64,000 nucleotides of DNA from assembly GCA_012274445.1 (NCBI GenBank), contig JAAROD010000044.1, positions 1,302,001 to 1,366,000 on the forward strand, in the 5' to 3' direction. The notes below the pieces were generated by a model. That model did no database searches. It was given only the letters and a program-made list of their open reading frames with translations, and was not told the DNA's origin. The DNA comes from Sclerotiophoma versabilis. Its lineage: Eukaryota; Ascomycota; Dothideomycetes; Pleosporales; Didymellaceae. The first letter of the stretch is position 1. Each line of letters opens with the position of its first letter. Both the position numbers and the translations under genes were made by a program. Below, piece by piece: positions 46,480-60,245 of the stretch.

Positions 46480-49400
46480 GAGAGTAGTATTATAGGTAAG
46501 TATTTTAAGTATTTAGTTAAGTATATATTAGCTGTTTATAAGGCATATAAATATAGTATATTACCTAGTTAGATTAAGAGCTATATATAGCATACCTATT
46601 TAGCTAAGTATAAGTAAGCTAGGTTAATAGTAGATAAGGTTAGTAGTTAGGCTAGTTTAATTAAGTATACTAGTAAGTTAGAAGTGCCTAGCTAGACTAT
46701 TAAGCCTATACTGCAGTTACTAGTATATATAGATAGGTTAATATATTAGATTAAGCTAGAGTATTACTATTAGATATTCTAAAGTAAACACGTAATAAAG
46801 AACTATTAGTAAGATACCTATAATTAGTTACTAGTAGATAAAAAGAAATATCTAAGCTAGAAAGAGTAGAAAAAGATATAAACCTATATTAGTAAAAATT
46901 ACTAGATAGTCTATTACTAGCAGTTATTAGTTTAGGGCTAGAGGTTGCAGTATTTCTATATTAACTAGCTAGGTAATAGCAGCCTAAAGGTAGTGCCTAT
47001 TAATAGCAACACAGCATAGGCATAAGTAGGTAAGTAGATAGCTAAGGTATAGGCTAATATTAAGATATAGACACAGAATACTATCTAGAAGAAAGAAAGA
47101 AATAAAGTAAACCTATAGCTAGAGTAAATATAGTAGCTACTATATTTAGTAGGTATAGAGTAGCTTAAGCTAATAGTGTGTATTAAGAAGCCTATAGTAA
47201 AGCCTAATCCTAAGCAGAAGAAGTAGGCTAAGCCTATAAAGGTAGTAATATAGGTAGTAGTAGAAGGTTTAGTATAGTTTAGTTAAGTATCTATTATCTA
47301 TTATATTAGTATATTTATATAGTTAGAGGTAATTTAAACTAAAAAGTACTAGATATAGTTTTAGCTATTATAGCTATATATAAATAAGAAGTTAATTAGT
47401 AATTATATATAGCTATAGTAGTAGATATTAATATTTTTTATATATATATAGTAAGAGTATATATAGAAGAGCCTAAAGTACTATTTTATATACTAGTAGT
47501 ATAAGATATAAAAGGTATTAGTTAAAGAGGCTAAGAAGAGTATAGAAGAAGAAGAGAAGAGAGAAGAAGAGAGAGAAGAAGAGAAAGAGAAAGAAAAGAT
47601 AGAAGTAAAAGAAGTAGAAAATAAAGTAATAGTAGATAATATTAATAAAGCTATTAAAGAGATAGAGATAGATAAGTAAAGTATAGCTAGTAATACTATT
47701 AGTAAGTAATATATATTATTAAGAATCTAGAAGTTATATTTAGTATTTTATATTATATTATTAAGCTAGTTAATTATATATAAGAAGTATAACAGCCTAT
47801 TAGTATATATATTAGCTATATTAGGTATAAAGAAGAATAGATAAAAAGGTACTTAGTAGTATCTACCTATTTTATTAGCTATTATTAAGGTAGTATAGTT
47901 TATAGTTATATAGTAGATATTAGAGTTATTAGGTTTATTAGATAAGAATAAGTTTAATAGTAATAGTATATATAAAAGTAATAATAGTAGCAACCTACTC
48001 TAATACTAGTATAAAGAATATTTATAGTTTATATAGAAGATAATAGACTAGTTTATAGTATATAGTAGCTATAGCCTAATATAGAAGATATTAGATTTAT
48101 AGATATATAAGTTAAAAATCTATTATAATACTATATTATATAGGTATATTAAGTAGATTAGCTAGGATAAGTTATTATATAAGAGTTTATAGTTTAGTAT
48201 AGTATAATTCTATAGTATAGTATATAGTTTAGTAATAGAAAGTTATTAGTTATTAATAAATAAGTTATTATTTAGTAATAGTAGAACTACTAAGTTTATT
48301 TCTAATATACTATAGAATAGTTTACGTAATAACCTAACTAATAAGTAGCCTAAGTAGAAATTTTTTAAAGAACTATTACACCTATATACCTATAGATAGA
48401 AAAAGGTAGTTATTCTAGTAAGTAAAGTAGAATACTACTATTAAAGACTAGTTTATAAAGTAGAAAACCTATTTAGGTATTAAGTAGTAGAAAGTAGAGT
48501 AGTATATAGATTATATAGTTATATTTTAAAAGAAGTTAGCTATATTAGTATATATTATAGAAGAATAGCCTATAAGATAGCTAGAGTTAAGTAGTTTTTA
48601 ATATAGTAATACTATTAAGAAGAGCTACTAAAATATTTTTATTAAATAAAGTATAGTTATATTTATTATATAGTACTATAAGAGTTATAATATAAGTAGT
48701 AATATTAAGATTATTTACTAATATTTACTATATAAAGTAGGTAAGCTATTAGTATATTATATATAGTTAGTATTACTATTTTAGTTATAATTAGAAGTAA
48801 TAGTATAGAAGAAAAAGGTAATATTATTATATATATAGCTAGTAGACTCTAGTAGATAGAAGTAAATAAGTAACTAGTTTTATAAAGTATTAAAGTATAA
48901 TAGTAGAATAGAATTAGAGTAGGTATTAATAGTTACTATATACTATAAAATTACTATTAGTATTAGCTAGTAATTTTTATATAAGTTTATAGTGTTTAAG
49001 ATAGAAGAAAGAAATAATAATAAGAAATAGAATAAAAGAAATATAGCTATATTTATTATAGATAAGTAAGTAGAATATATTATATATATTACTAGTATAA
49101 TATATATATAAGGTATTATAGAGTAGGTAGAAGCTATAGTAAATAGAAGATAATAGTTCTAGATATTAAGTATAGATTAGTATTAATTTTTAGAGTTTTA
49201 AGTAAATATATAGGATAATAAAAAGTATAAAAAGTAAAAGAAAGTACTATTTAAGAGTAAAGTAAATAAGGTAAAGATTAATTAGTAAGGCTAGTTAAGA
49301 AAAATAAATATAGCTATATAGCTATAGTAAATAATAGGTAAAGTAGTTAAGTTTTATAGTATATAAAAAAAGGCTATTAATACTATTATTACTAGTATAA

Positions 49401-50235
49401 GTTATATTATAGTAGTAATACTAACTAGAGTAAGTAAAAGTATATTATTTATATTACTAGTATAGGCTAAGTAGAGTAGTATAATAGTAGTTATAGTACT
49501 ATTAATTATATTATAAGAAGATATAATATAGTAATATAGAAAGTTAGAAATATTATATACTAAGTAGAATAGCTACTACCTACTAGATATAGCTATAGTT
49601 ATATTAGTAATACCTAAGTTAGTAGTTAGAAAAGAGTTTATAATATTTTTAAACTAGTTATAGATAATATAATAGCTAGACTAGGTTATAATTAATAAGT
49701 ATTATATTATATTAAACTACTAGTATAATTTCTATAAAAAGATATAGAAGTTAGGTAAGTTAGTATTTACTAAGATACAAATAGTAATATTAATAGTAAT
49801 ATTACTACTAAGTAAGAAGAATAAGTTATTCTAATAAATATATATTAAGTAAGATTAGGTTAATTTATTCTAAGTAGAAACTATAAGAATAAATATAGTA
49901 TACTATATAATTAGAGTAAGTAAGGTAGTAAAGAAAAAAGAAGTAAAAGAGGTAGTATTAGGTATAGTACTATAGAAGTTATATAAGTATAAGATAAGAA
50001 AGGTTATAGTATATAGTAATTTAGTACTAAAGGTTAAGAAGTTAGTAAAGAAGTTAGGTTATTATATATACTATTATAAGGCTATAGGTAAAGTAAGTAT
50101 ATTAAAAGAATTTACTATAGGTAAAAAGTAAGTAATTATAGTAATAAGCGTATTAGAGATATAAAGAGAGATTTATAGGTAAGAGTTAGAAAAAATATTA
50201 AAAAAAGATAATTATATTAAACTACTAACTTATAG
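46480..50235 (+). pseudogene. DUF3505/RecQ-like helicase (telomere-linked helicase type), RIP-degraded
   Basis: The plus strand follows the arrangement of a large fungal multi-copy protein: an N-terminal DUF3505-type segment, a Glu-rich coiled coil and a RecQ-like helicase core. The N-terminal part (46,480-47,450) shows KLEVPSQTIKPILQLLVY and VYYQQLLVQGQ. The coiled coil is at 47,510-47,640 (EEEKREEEREEEKEKEK). The helicase core (49,300-50,170) has the Walker-B/DEAH position at about 49,690-49,706, where DECH reads NKYY. Next come KLGKLVFTKIQIVILIVILL (motif III, TATLP region) and the second lobe KVIVYSNLVLKVKKLVKKLG, then VIIVISVLE (from the VIVATSALG motif). Sequence of the family is lost after this point. 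Stops fit CAA/CAG/TGG decay. Such helicases are commonly found near telomeres in fungi, so the block may be subtelomeric, though copies also occur internally. Confidence 0.75.
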
Positions 50236-50949
50236 AGCTAACTTCTATAAGTATAATACTATTCTTTATTAAGCTCTATAAGCTATAGTTATTATACTAT
50301 TAAAGGTTAAAGTTAGGAAAGTAGGGTCTCTACTCTATACTTAGTAAAAATATACACTAACTATAATTTATATTTCTAGTAGAATCTACTTCTAATACCT
50401 ATCTTTACGCCTATAAATACTTATATTAATAGAATAAGTATTAAGATATATTAGAAAGGTTCTATAAAGTATAGAGTAGAAGTATAGTATATATTTCTTA
50501 TATATAGAGGCTGCTATAGCTATTTATAGTTCTATTTTTCTAATTAGTATTTTTAGTAAACTATACTAACCTAAAATATATTTTTAGTAAATAACTTAAT
50601 AATAATAGATAGAAATAATATATTTATTTTATAAGAGTAGAATTATATTTATAATAGTATACTATATAATATACTACCTTATATACCTCTAAATTCTATA
50701 AAAATAGCTATAGAGGCTATTTTCTTCTTTATATTTTAGTAAAATAAGCTAATTCTAGTAAGTAATCTTAGTAAGCTTCTTTTTTTTATAAAAAGGTTTA
50801 TCTACTTAGGTATCTATATATTACCTTTACCTTTATTTCTTTTACTAAGGTACTATACCTTATAGGCAACTAAAGAAGTATACTAATATAGCTGCTAGTA
50901 AAGAAGCTAGAAGAATATATAATTACTAATAATATCTATAAAGGTAGTA

Positions 50950-53900
50950 GCCTTAGTACTCTTTATAGATTATTATATATATGCCCTTTCTCTTTAGAGA
51001 TATACTATAACCTACTCTAGCTAATATAGGGCTGCAAATTATCTCTAATATACCTATACTAAGAGCTAGTATAGCTTAAGACTCTAATAAGTATTCTAAG
51101 TAGAAGCCTTCTATCTATAGTGCTACCTTTCTAGCCTTTAATAATACAGAACACGCTTAAGAAGTAGAGGCACTTAGGATAGTAGAAAAAGAGTAGATAT
51201 AAGAAATTAAAGAAAAGAATATTACTATAGTATAGTATATCTAGGTATAAGAGGTATAAGTAGCAGAAGCACTAGTTAGCCTATATAGAAGTAATATAGC
51301 TACTTTAGCTATAGAATCTATAGAGGATCTATAACTAATAAGAGAAGAGAACCTAATCTAAATAGGGCCTAAAGAAGGTATAGATGCTCTGCTTTCTACT
51401 CTAGAAGCCTACTCCTACTAGGCAGAAGAAGAAGTAGCTAGTAGGGAAGAAACTAATCCCTATATTTATTACCTACCTAGCCTAGTATCTTCTACTATAC
51501 TAGCCCTAACTTCTTCTCTAAGGGAGTAAAGCATTTTATAACTCTTAAGCATACTAAGTAGGAAAAGAAAAGGCCTATTCCTAACTTAGAAAAACAACCT
51601 TCTAGGCTACTTCTAGCTAAGGTAAGTAAGTATATCTTCTACTATATTCTAGAAACTAGGCTAGACATAGAGAGTAAGAGAACTATAGCTAGAGAACTAG
51701 AAGCTAATAGCTATAATACTATAGCTTAAGAATTAGCTTTAAGATATAGCTACTATAGAGCTAAGAAAGAGCACAGCCTTTAAGCTAGCTAAATAGCTCT
51801 ATAATTTCTAAGGCTACAGCTATAAAAATTATACTAAAGTAGAGTAAACCTACTACCTATACTATTAGTATTAAGATATATACTTATAGTACTCTTTCTT
51901 TAGCTCTATTACCTCTTTATTATATAGAGACTATAAGAGAGCAACACCTATTATAGATATACTCTCTAGCTCTAGATTTATATAAGCAGACTCTACTTCT
52001 ACTAGTATTTACTACTAGCCTACTTTTAAAGGTATAAGGTACTCTACTTTACCTAAAAATAGTAGAGTAGAAGTAGACAGGCTACTTCTTAGCCTATACA
52101 TAGTATAGCACTATTAAAGTAGTATAAAGTAATAGGCTGCTAGAACTACCTTTAATATTAATAGTATATACTACTTCTTTAGCAGCCTTATATTTATAAG
52201 CTAAGGTATTAACTAGCTATTAAATACTAGTAGCGTTCTTAACCTATAGTATAATATTTACTTTAGTATATAGGCGCTAGCCTATAATATATAGCAGAAG
52301 CTATACTATATTAATAATCTACTTTATACTATCTTATACTACTCTATTAGTACTCTGCTAGGTATAGAGTTTATCTAAATCTTTATCTTCTTTCTAGAGC
52401 TGTATCTAGAGAGTAGCTATAATAAGTATAGTAATTTTCTTAGTAAGAAGAACTTTACCTTCTAGTATAATAGTGTGCTTATACCTGCTATCTAAGTAGT
52501 AATATAGAATTCTAATATTCTATAGTACTATCTAGTAATAGCTAATATTATATACCTAGATACTACTACTCTTTCTATAGAAATATTTATAAAAAAGAGT
52601 ACTATAAAAGAGTAGCTTCTTAAGTATACTATATAACTATAGTATTTAGATCTATTCTAAACCTATATATAGTATAGTATTAATAATAACTCTACTTATA
52701 ACTATTTTAAGAGTGCTATACTCTTTACTTACTTAAAGAATATAAAGCTTAAGTATATAAAGTAAAACCTTAGCAGTACCTTTCTATATTAGTAGCGCTG
52801 CTAGTCCTAGGTAGTAAATACCTAATTCTGTAGTAAGAATAATACCTTTATTAACCTTAGTAAGTAAGTTACTTTAAAAAATAGCTTTCTACTCTTCTAT
52901 ATAGTAGAACACTTCTAGAAAGTAGAAGTATATTTCTAAAAGAAGCACTATCTTAATACCTACTATACTAGTAGAAGAGTTATACTAGTAGATAATAAGC
53001 TAGCTAAAGAGAACTCTTAGTATATAGTATACCTATTTACTACTATAAGAGATAGTACTAATTAGACTCTCTTTACTACACCTAGTAAATAAGAGTAAGC
53101 TAATAGCCTAGTATATTCTTAGTTCTATAGCCTAATTAAAATACTCTTTAATACTATAAAAGCCTATATCTTTTAGAATAACGTGTTAAAGAACCTAGTA
53201 CTAGATTCTAAATATATTCTCTCTCTCTAGTAAGAAGAAGGTAGTAGCACCTTTTTAAAGGCTATATATAAAAAGGCCTATCTCTATATAAAGTAGTAGG
53301 CTTATATTAACCTTAGAGATAACTAGGTAAGATTCTATAGTATAAGAGAAGAGTATTAAGTCTTTCTAATAATAATAAAAAAAATTAAAAATAGTAGATA
53401 TAGTAAAAGCTATATAGCGCTTCTAAGAACTACTTTATAAAGCTCTTTCTTTACTTTATTATCTCTACTAAGAAGCTGTTTAGCTTTTTCTGTGTATAGA
53501 TTAATAAGTACTACTTTCTTTTTAAGTATATATATACTTAAATATACAGCCCTATATTACTAGTAGAGTAAGCTATTATAATTATAGTACTATATATACT
53601 TTAATTCTACTATAGAAGTAATATACTCTCTACTAAGCTACTTCTATATAAAGATTACTAAGAAAAGATAGTAGACTAGTATATAGTAGTAGTAGAAGGG
53701 CTAGAGATAAAGTAGACTATTAAGTAATATAGCCTAGGCTAGTTCTTACTTAAGTTTAACTAAACTACTATATAGATTTAGCTACTCTATAGAGAAAACA
53801 TACTAAATAGTAGTATTATTCTCTATATAGAGTATAAAAAGAGATAAAAAGTAGTAAAGAACTTCTATAATATTACTATGCGTTTAAACTAGGTATTTAG

Positions 53901-55750
53901 CTAGTTTAAACAGTACTATATTTAATAGAACTATAGTCTACTAAATAAGTAGCTTAAGTATCTATTTACTCTTAACCTAGAGTAGTTTAATACTAATATC
54001 TAGAAAACTATACTTAAAATCTATAAGTATAATAAAGAACTATTCTCTATTATACTTATAAATATATAGCTAATTATATTCTCTTATAGTAGTATAAAAG
54101 ACTACTTCTAGCCTACTATATATTATTACTAGAAATAAGGCTAGATTCTAGAATATAGAGGATATTATTATATTTCTATTTCTAAGAGATAATATAGAAT
54201 AATTAGGCTAGAAGTATAAGCTATTCTACTAAGTCTACTATAAAACAGCAGACTTTATATAGTAAGAGCTAGAAATAAAAGTAGCTATAGACTAGAGTAA
54301 TAGGTTCTTTCTACTTATTTAGCTTACCTACTAGGTTCTTTTCTATCTATACTAGTATACTCTTATTAAGTTAATAAAGACTAGCTAGAAGTAGTTTCTT
54401 ACTAGAAGAATAATATAGTTTTTCTTTATTTATAACTGCCTAGAGCTTATAAAAGTTAAGAAAAATTACTATAACTTTAGAACTATATACTACTTTCTTT
54501 ATAAAGTATATAGAGTAGTAGAGAGAATAGGCTCTATATAAGAGCCTTAGAATGCCTTTAAGCTACTATATATATATAAAAAAGTAGAGTTAGAGTAGTT
54601 ATAATATAGTAAGAATCTCTATTAGGTAGCTAAAAGAAGACCTGTTAGAATAGAGAGCTTTATACCTAAACAGAAAGAAGAAATACTACTTCTACTAGCT
54701 ATATAAGAAAAGATTAGAAGTAGAAGTTTTAATAAGCTAGAAAAGCTTATAGTATTATTTATAGTAGATTAAGCTACTACTACTATAAGTAGCCTAGTAT
54801 AGGAGGCAGAGAGTACCTAGGCACTAGAGAGGGCAAGACTATTAAGATCTATAGCTAGCTTCTTTTAAAAAGTAATAGCTAGATTAGTAGTATTAGGTAG
54901 TAGAAGTAGAAAAAGTATAGGCTAAAGTATAGAGAGTAACTATATACTATCTAAGGAAAGCAGAGCTGCTAAGGGGGTAGAAAGAAAAGGTTAGCTTAGT
55001 AGATACTAGATAACTAGGCCTAGTTCTCTAGTCTCTACTAGTAGAACTAGAATAGGTAAGCACTGCCTAATAGTATCTATAATAGAATAATAAGTAAACT
55101 ATTAAAGCTTCTTTCTAGATATTCTTTTAGTAGACCTATATAAAAGATACTATAGTGCTTATATAAGCTATAGTAGTAGTAACCTAGAAAGAGTAATAGG
55201 TAGTTTATATATAGAATAGATATAGTAATAAGCAGAATACTAGATAGATTATAGATAGGCTAGATATATACTATTCTATTCTAGAAGCTACTTAACTACC
55301 TAGTAGGCTAGTACTAATTAGCATCTGCTATATAGTATAGGTTAGTACTAGGCAGATACTCTTAGAATCTTATACTTACTCTATAAAGTCTTTTATATTA
55401 CTATTTACTATAGCTCTAAGGTTAGAAGTAGAAGAGAGTGTAGAGTGTTATAGTACGCTAAATAGTAGCTAGCTGCAGCTCTGCAGCTATAAGCTTTGTA
55501 TAGCTATTATATAAGTGTTTATAGATATAATATAAAAGTAAAAGCAGCTTTAGAAAGGCAGCGTTCTCTTCTATAACGCCCTAGAGTTTTAGGGAATTTA
55601 GTCTGCTATAATACTGCAGAATATACTAGTAAATATAAGTATAATAGAAGAAGTTAGGTTAGAAGAGGGGAGCGCCTTAGGGTAACTACCTACACTCTAA
55701 GCTAGGATGCTAGAGCTACTATAGGTTCTTTAAAAGTAGAAGTAGTTTTG
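50950..55750 (+). pseudogene. large unidentified RIP-degraded coding-like region
   Basis: Reading TAA/TAG as former Gln/Trp, the plus strand gives a long protein-like succession. An acidic and Ser/Pro-containing part comes first (about 51,180-51,700, AEKEWIQEI-like, then a PAKVSKYVF-like stretch). A long helix-rich part (51,800-54,300) includes SLVYSQFYSLIKILFNTI and LNLEQFNTN. I do not recognise the family; it does not match reverse transcriptase, integrase or the helicase next door. In such AT-rich DNA an apparently continuous frame is weak evidence, since TAG/TAA can be explained away in any frame. Treat this as a candidate only. Confidence 0.3.
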
Positions 55751-55959
55751 TTTTTTAAGTAGTAGTAGCTAAAGCCTAAGTATATATACTAGAAGAGTTA
55801 AAGAGCTAGACTCTATTTATACTAGACTATTAACTAGTAAGGCTATAAGAGCTCCTACTCTTCTGCTGTTTTATAACTAGAGGTACTAGCTCTCTTTATT
55901 AGTAGAGAAATAGTTAGTTACTTTATATATACCTAGAACTATATACTTATATAGAGTAT

Positions 55960-56690
55960 AGTTCTATATCTATAAGATATTTAAGTATAGTATACTAGTA
56001 TATTATAAGCCTAGTGTTAGGGCCTTAGTATAGTGCTGTATAGATTCTCTTAGAAGAAATAATAAAGTATTATTCTTTAATAGTATAATTATAAGTCTTC
56101 TAAGGTATAGAGCTATAGGCCTACTAGATAGCTATATATACTCTATTTTATAGTGTTTCTAGGTATATATAGGTTAAGATATCTTTTTTTAAGAAGATAG
56201 ATAGTAGTGCATAATTTCTAAAACTTTTTCTATATAATAACCTACCTAAACAACCTAACTTAGAGAAAGTAACTAAATAGAACTTTAGCTATCTATTTCT
56301 ACTTCTATAGAACCTTTAGAGTGTTTAAATCTATATATAGAAGCTAGAAAATTACGTAAGGCTTAAGGCTTCTATACTAAGTACTTCTTTAGAAGAGCTG
56401 TGTGTACTTATACTTTAGGTATAGATTTATTTATATTATACTAGACTAAAACTCTCTAAAATAGAGAGCGTAGTAAAGTAGAATTCTAGCTTACTATTTC
56501 TATACTTAATAATCTCTAAAGTGCTCTAAGACCTGCGCAGGAGCTAGTAGAGTAGAGTATACCTAGTAAGACTTAGCGTAGTTCTATATCTATTAGATAT
56601 AGAAATATACTACGCTAGTATACTATAGGCCTAGCGTTAAGAGTCTTAGCACAGTTTTATATCTAAAAGATATAGAACTATAGTATAAAG
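55960..56690. repeat. ~80-bp direct repeat with internal palindromes, two copies
   Basis: The sequence TAGTTCTATATCTA, then AGATAT, then TAGTATACTA and GGCCTAG/GCCTAGTGTT occurs at about 55,960-56,040 and again at about 56,578-56,665. Each copy has GTTCTATATCT next to AGATATAGAA-like words, which can fold back. A further ATATCTAAAAGATAT follows at about 56,672-56,686. They may be ends of a decayed DNA transposon. Confidence 0.5.
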
Positions 56691-57179
56691 TTATCTCTCT
56701 CTGCTCCTCTTAATATAGTGTATTTTTATAGTTAGTAAACTACTATTCTTTCTAGTATATCTACTATTCTATATAATAGCTACTATATCTACTACACCTT
56801 CTATACTACTAGTAAAGGCTATACTTTCTATTTTTTAAGCTAGCTTAGCTACAGAGGCAGTACTGCTACTCTGCTAGTATCTTCTAGCTAATATATTATT
56901 TATAGTAGCTTAGAAGTAGCTTATTAAGGCTACTGCTATACTCTCTACTATAAGTAGAGAGAAACTACTACTATTAGCCTAACTATTAAAAAGGCTATAC
57001 TTTCCTAATCTATCTATATTATTATAAGGCTAAAGGAAGAGACTTCTAACTATAAAGGCGTTTTATACTATGCTTAAAGCTACTATATCTTATATAGACA
57101 GCAGCCTATTAGCCTTAACAGCAACCTAGCTTTAGCCTGCTATATTCTAAAGAGCTACTAAGGTAGAGCTAGTAGCTGC

Positions 57180-58430
57180 TATAGGTAAGCAGAAGGAGAG
57201 GCAGATATAGAGGCAGGAAAATAATAAAGAAGAAGAGGAGAGAGCAGGAAAAGAAGAGGAGAGAGTAGGAGAAGAGGAGGAAGAGAAAGCACCTATACTT
57301 ACTCTAGAAGAGATTACCTAGAGGTATGCTACTAAAGGTAAAGGTAAGGCTGTTAAAGAAGAAGGATAAGAAAGAGAATAAGATAAAGAAGAGGGTAAAG
57401 AAGGAAAAGAGAGAGGGGAGGAAGAAGAAGAAGAAGAGGAGAAGAAGGAGGAGGAGAAGAAGAAGAAGGAAGAGGTAGAAGAGAGAGAAGAAAGAAGTAA
57501 CTAGACAAAGAAACTCTATTTTATTACTACTGTTAGTAATAACAACTATAAGGCAGAATAGAAGTAACAGAAGAAGCAGCAGGATAAGGCTAAGAGAGAT
57601 AAGGCTAATTATAGCCTTATTAAACTAGCACCTAGTGCTTCTTCTAGTAAGCTTACAGCCTATAAGGCTATCTCTCCTAAAGATAGTAGTACCTACTTCT
57701 AGATCTTTAGACAGCCTATAGAGGAGGATAGCACTAATTTCTATACTAGAGTAAAGAGTCTCTATACTCTAGTAACTACTTTAGTTTAAAAGGTATATAC
57801 TTTAGGTAATAAAGTAGCACTTAAAGATACCTAATACTTCTTTTAGTAGTAGTAGAAGGTAGGTAGTCTAGTTTCTCTTTAAGCTTAACACACCTAGTAT
57901 TCTCTAGTAGAGTCTAGAAGTATACCTTTACTATCTAGCTCTACTACTTAACCTTCTACAGAATCTTAAGTTATAGTTTAATCCTAGACTGCTAGTAGCT
58001 TCTAGCAGCTTATACTACTATTCTCTTTTTACGCCTTATAGAATTTTATAAGTGCCTTTAAGAATAGTGTAAGTATAGCCTATATCTAGTACTACTAGAG
58101 TATAGCTACTCTAGCTAGCTAGTATAACGCTAAGGTAGCAGAGATCTTAGATTTTAAAAGGTAGTTAGGAAGTAGAAGAGGTACTAGAAAGGTAATATTA
58201 AAGGTAAAGAAGGCTCTTCTTAGTAAGCTAAGAAGAGGCCTAGATAAGAATATACTAACCTACTTTAATAACTATTTATAGTAAGCTAGGTGCTACCTTA
58301 CTATAGTATAGACTCTAGGCTAGAGTATTCTTACTATTATACTCTATAGCTATATCTTAAAGTTCTAGCTAGAGCAGGGTTTTCTCTGCCTAAGCTAGCT
58401 GTCTTTCTAGGTATAGTTACTAGAGTAAAT
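57180..58430 (+). other. Glu/Lys-rich low-complexity coding-like segment
   Basis: GAG/GAA/AAG runs between 57,190 and 57,490 encode an acidic and basic low-complexity stretch (EEEEKAPILTLEEI, EEEEEEKKEEEKKKKEE). A more ordinary frame follows to about 58,430 (ANYSLIKLAPSASSSKL, LDKNILTYFNNYL). RIP-target dinucleotides are rare in purine runs, so this part looks better preserved than its surroundings. No domain is recognised. Confidence 0.35.
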
Positions 58431-59059
58431 TCTACTATAGTTTTAGCATGCAGCTAGGTAGACTAGTAGCTTAGAAAGAAAGAGCTCTTAGGTAGTGCTA
58501 TTTCTACCTATCTAGATTAGCTTTATATTTAAGTTAGTATAGTAATACTAGAAATAGTATAAATAGAGATAGTAGGTAAGAATAGAGTACTAGAGCAGCT
58601 AAAGAGCTAGTAAGGAGCTAGGTTATCTCTCTAGCTAGCTCCTAAGCCCTAGAAGCTACTCTACTAAGTAATACTTCTAAAACTATTCTAGCTACTAAAG
58701 TAATAGGTAGATTAGTAGATCTAGTATATAGTAGTATACTAACACTCTTATTATACCTAATCTTAACTTACCTCTATACCTACCTTTATATATCTACTCT
58801 TATTATACTTTTATTATACCTAATCTTAGTTAGTTTACTATAAGATATATACTAAAGTCTAAATATACTTTCTATAGTAGATTATTACTTATAGTAGAAA
58901 ATTATAAAAAAGGTTTCTTTAGTCTTAAACTTCTATTTCTAAATTAAGTACTATATTAAAGTAATAATAATAGACATCTATAAAGAGCTATAGAAGAATA
59001 TTATTAGTAGGAAATTATAAAGGAGGTTTCTTTAGTTAGGTAGCTTTTTAAACGCAAAT

Positions 59060-59882
59060 ATAATTATTTTATAAAATAGAACTTTTCTAACTAAGGCTCT
59101 ATTACCTCTATTAGTAGTATAAGATTAGAAGAATATATTTAGTAGAAAGGTTTTAAAGTATAAGGTTTTATAAATTAAGATATAATTATCTTATAAAATA
59201 GAACTTTTCTAATAGAACTTCTCTAATAGAACTTTTCTAACTAGAGCTCTATTACCTATATATACCTTCTAGCTAAGCTATATATTTAAGTAATTCTACT
59301 ATAGCCTTAAGGTTTCTATATTTCTAGTTAATAAGAGTTAGTAGTAATACATAGGTTAGAATCTATATAGATACTTACTATTTAAACTCTAGTAACTAAA
59401 TCTCTAGAATCTTTTAAAACCTCCTTATATAATATATTAAGGCGCTGTTAATAGTAGTATTCTACTTCTAACTTATAGTTCTCTATAAGCTCTTTATACT
59501 TACTAGTAGCTTCTACTTTCTTCTTCTATAATATAATATAATTATATATAATTAGAACTTCTACTTACTCTATTTTATCTTTATACTTTATTTTACTCTT
59601 ACTAGGTATCTAAGCCTTTATATATATTTTAATATAATTATTAATAATTATAGTAACCTTTTCTATATCTAATTTACTTTATCTTACTATAGCTTTAGTA
59701 GAAGAAAGATTATCTATATCTTTACTTTTATAATCTATAATAGAAATTATAACTAGAAATTTATTACTTTACTTATATTAGAATAATACTCTTCTTCTTC
59801 TATATTCTATTACCTCTATTAGTAGTATAAGATAAGAAGAATATATCTAGTATAGAAGTCTTAAAGTATAAGATTTTATAAA
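59060..59882. repeat. interspersed direct repeats of ~75 bp
   Basis: TATTACCTCTATTAGTAGT, with the following 55 bases (AAGAATATAT, TTAAAGTATAAG, TTTTATAAA), occurs at 59,100-59,173 and 59,808-59,882. TTATAAAATAGAACTTTTCT occurs near 59,070 and 59,190, the latter followed by three short copies of CTAATAGAACTT. The block is a decayed local tandem array. Confidence 0.6.
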
Positions 59883-59999
59883 GTGCTTATAGAACTATCT
59901 ACTCTAAATTTACTATAAGCTACTTATTAAAATATTAATATACTCTAGGTTACCTACCTGCCTTTCTCTATATCTATTATACTCCTATAGTACCTATTC

Positions 60000-60245
60000 T
60001 TAACTTACTATAAGATACTAGCTAAAATCTTAATTTACTTTAGGTTACCTACCTTTACCTCTACTTCTATTATACTTATATTATAACTATTCTTTTTACT
60101 CTAAGATACTAGCTAAGATCTTAATTTACTTTAAGTTACCTGCCTTTACTTCTACTTCTATTATTCTTCTATTATACCTGTTTTTTTTACTCTAAGATAC
60201 CTACTTTTACTTCTACTTCTATTATACTTCTATTATAACTATAGT
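60000..60245. repeat. decayed tandem repeat rich in TACTTCTATTATA
   Basis: Three imperfect copies of a unit made of ACTCTAAGATAC, a TTACCTNCCTTTAC-like word, CTCTACTTCTATTATAC and a T-rich spacer. Unit length varies between about 60 and 110 bp. Confidence 0.5.
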
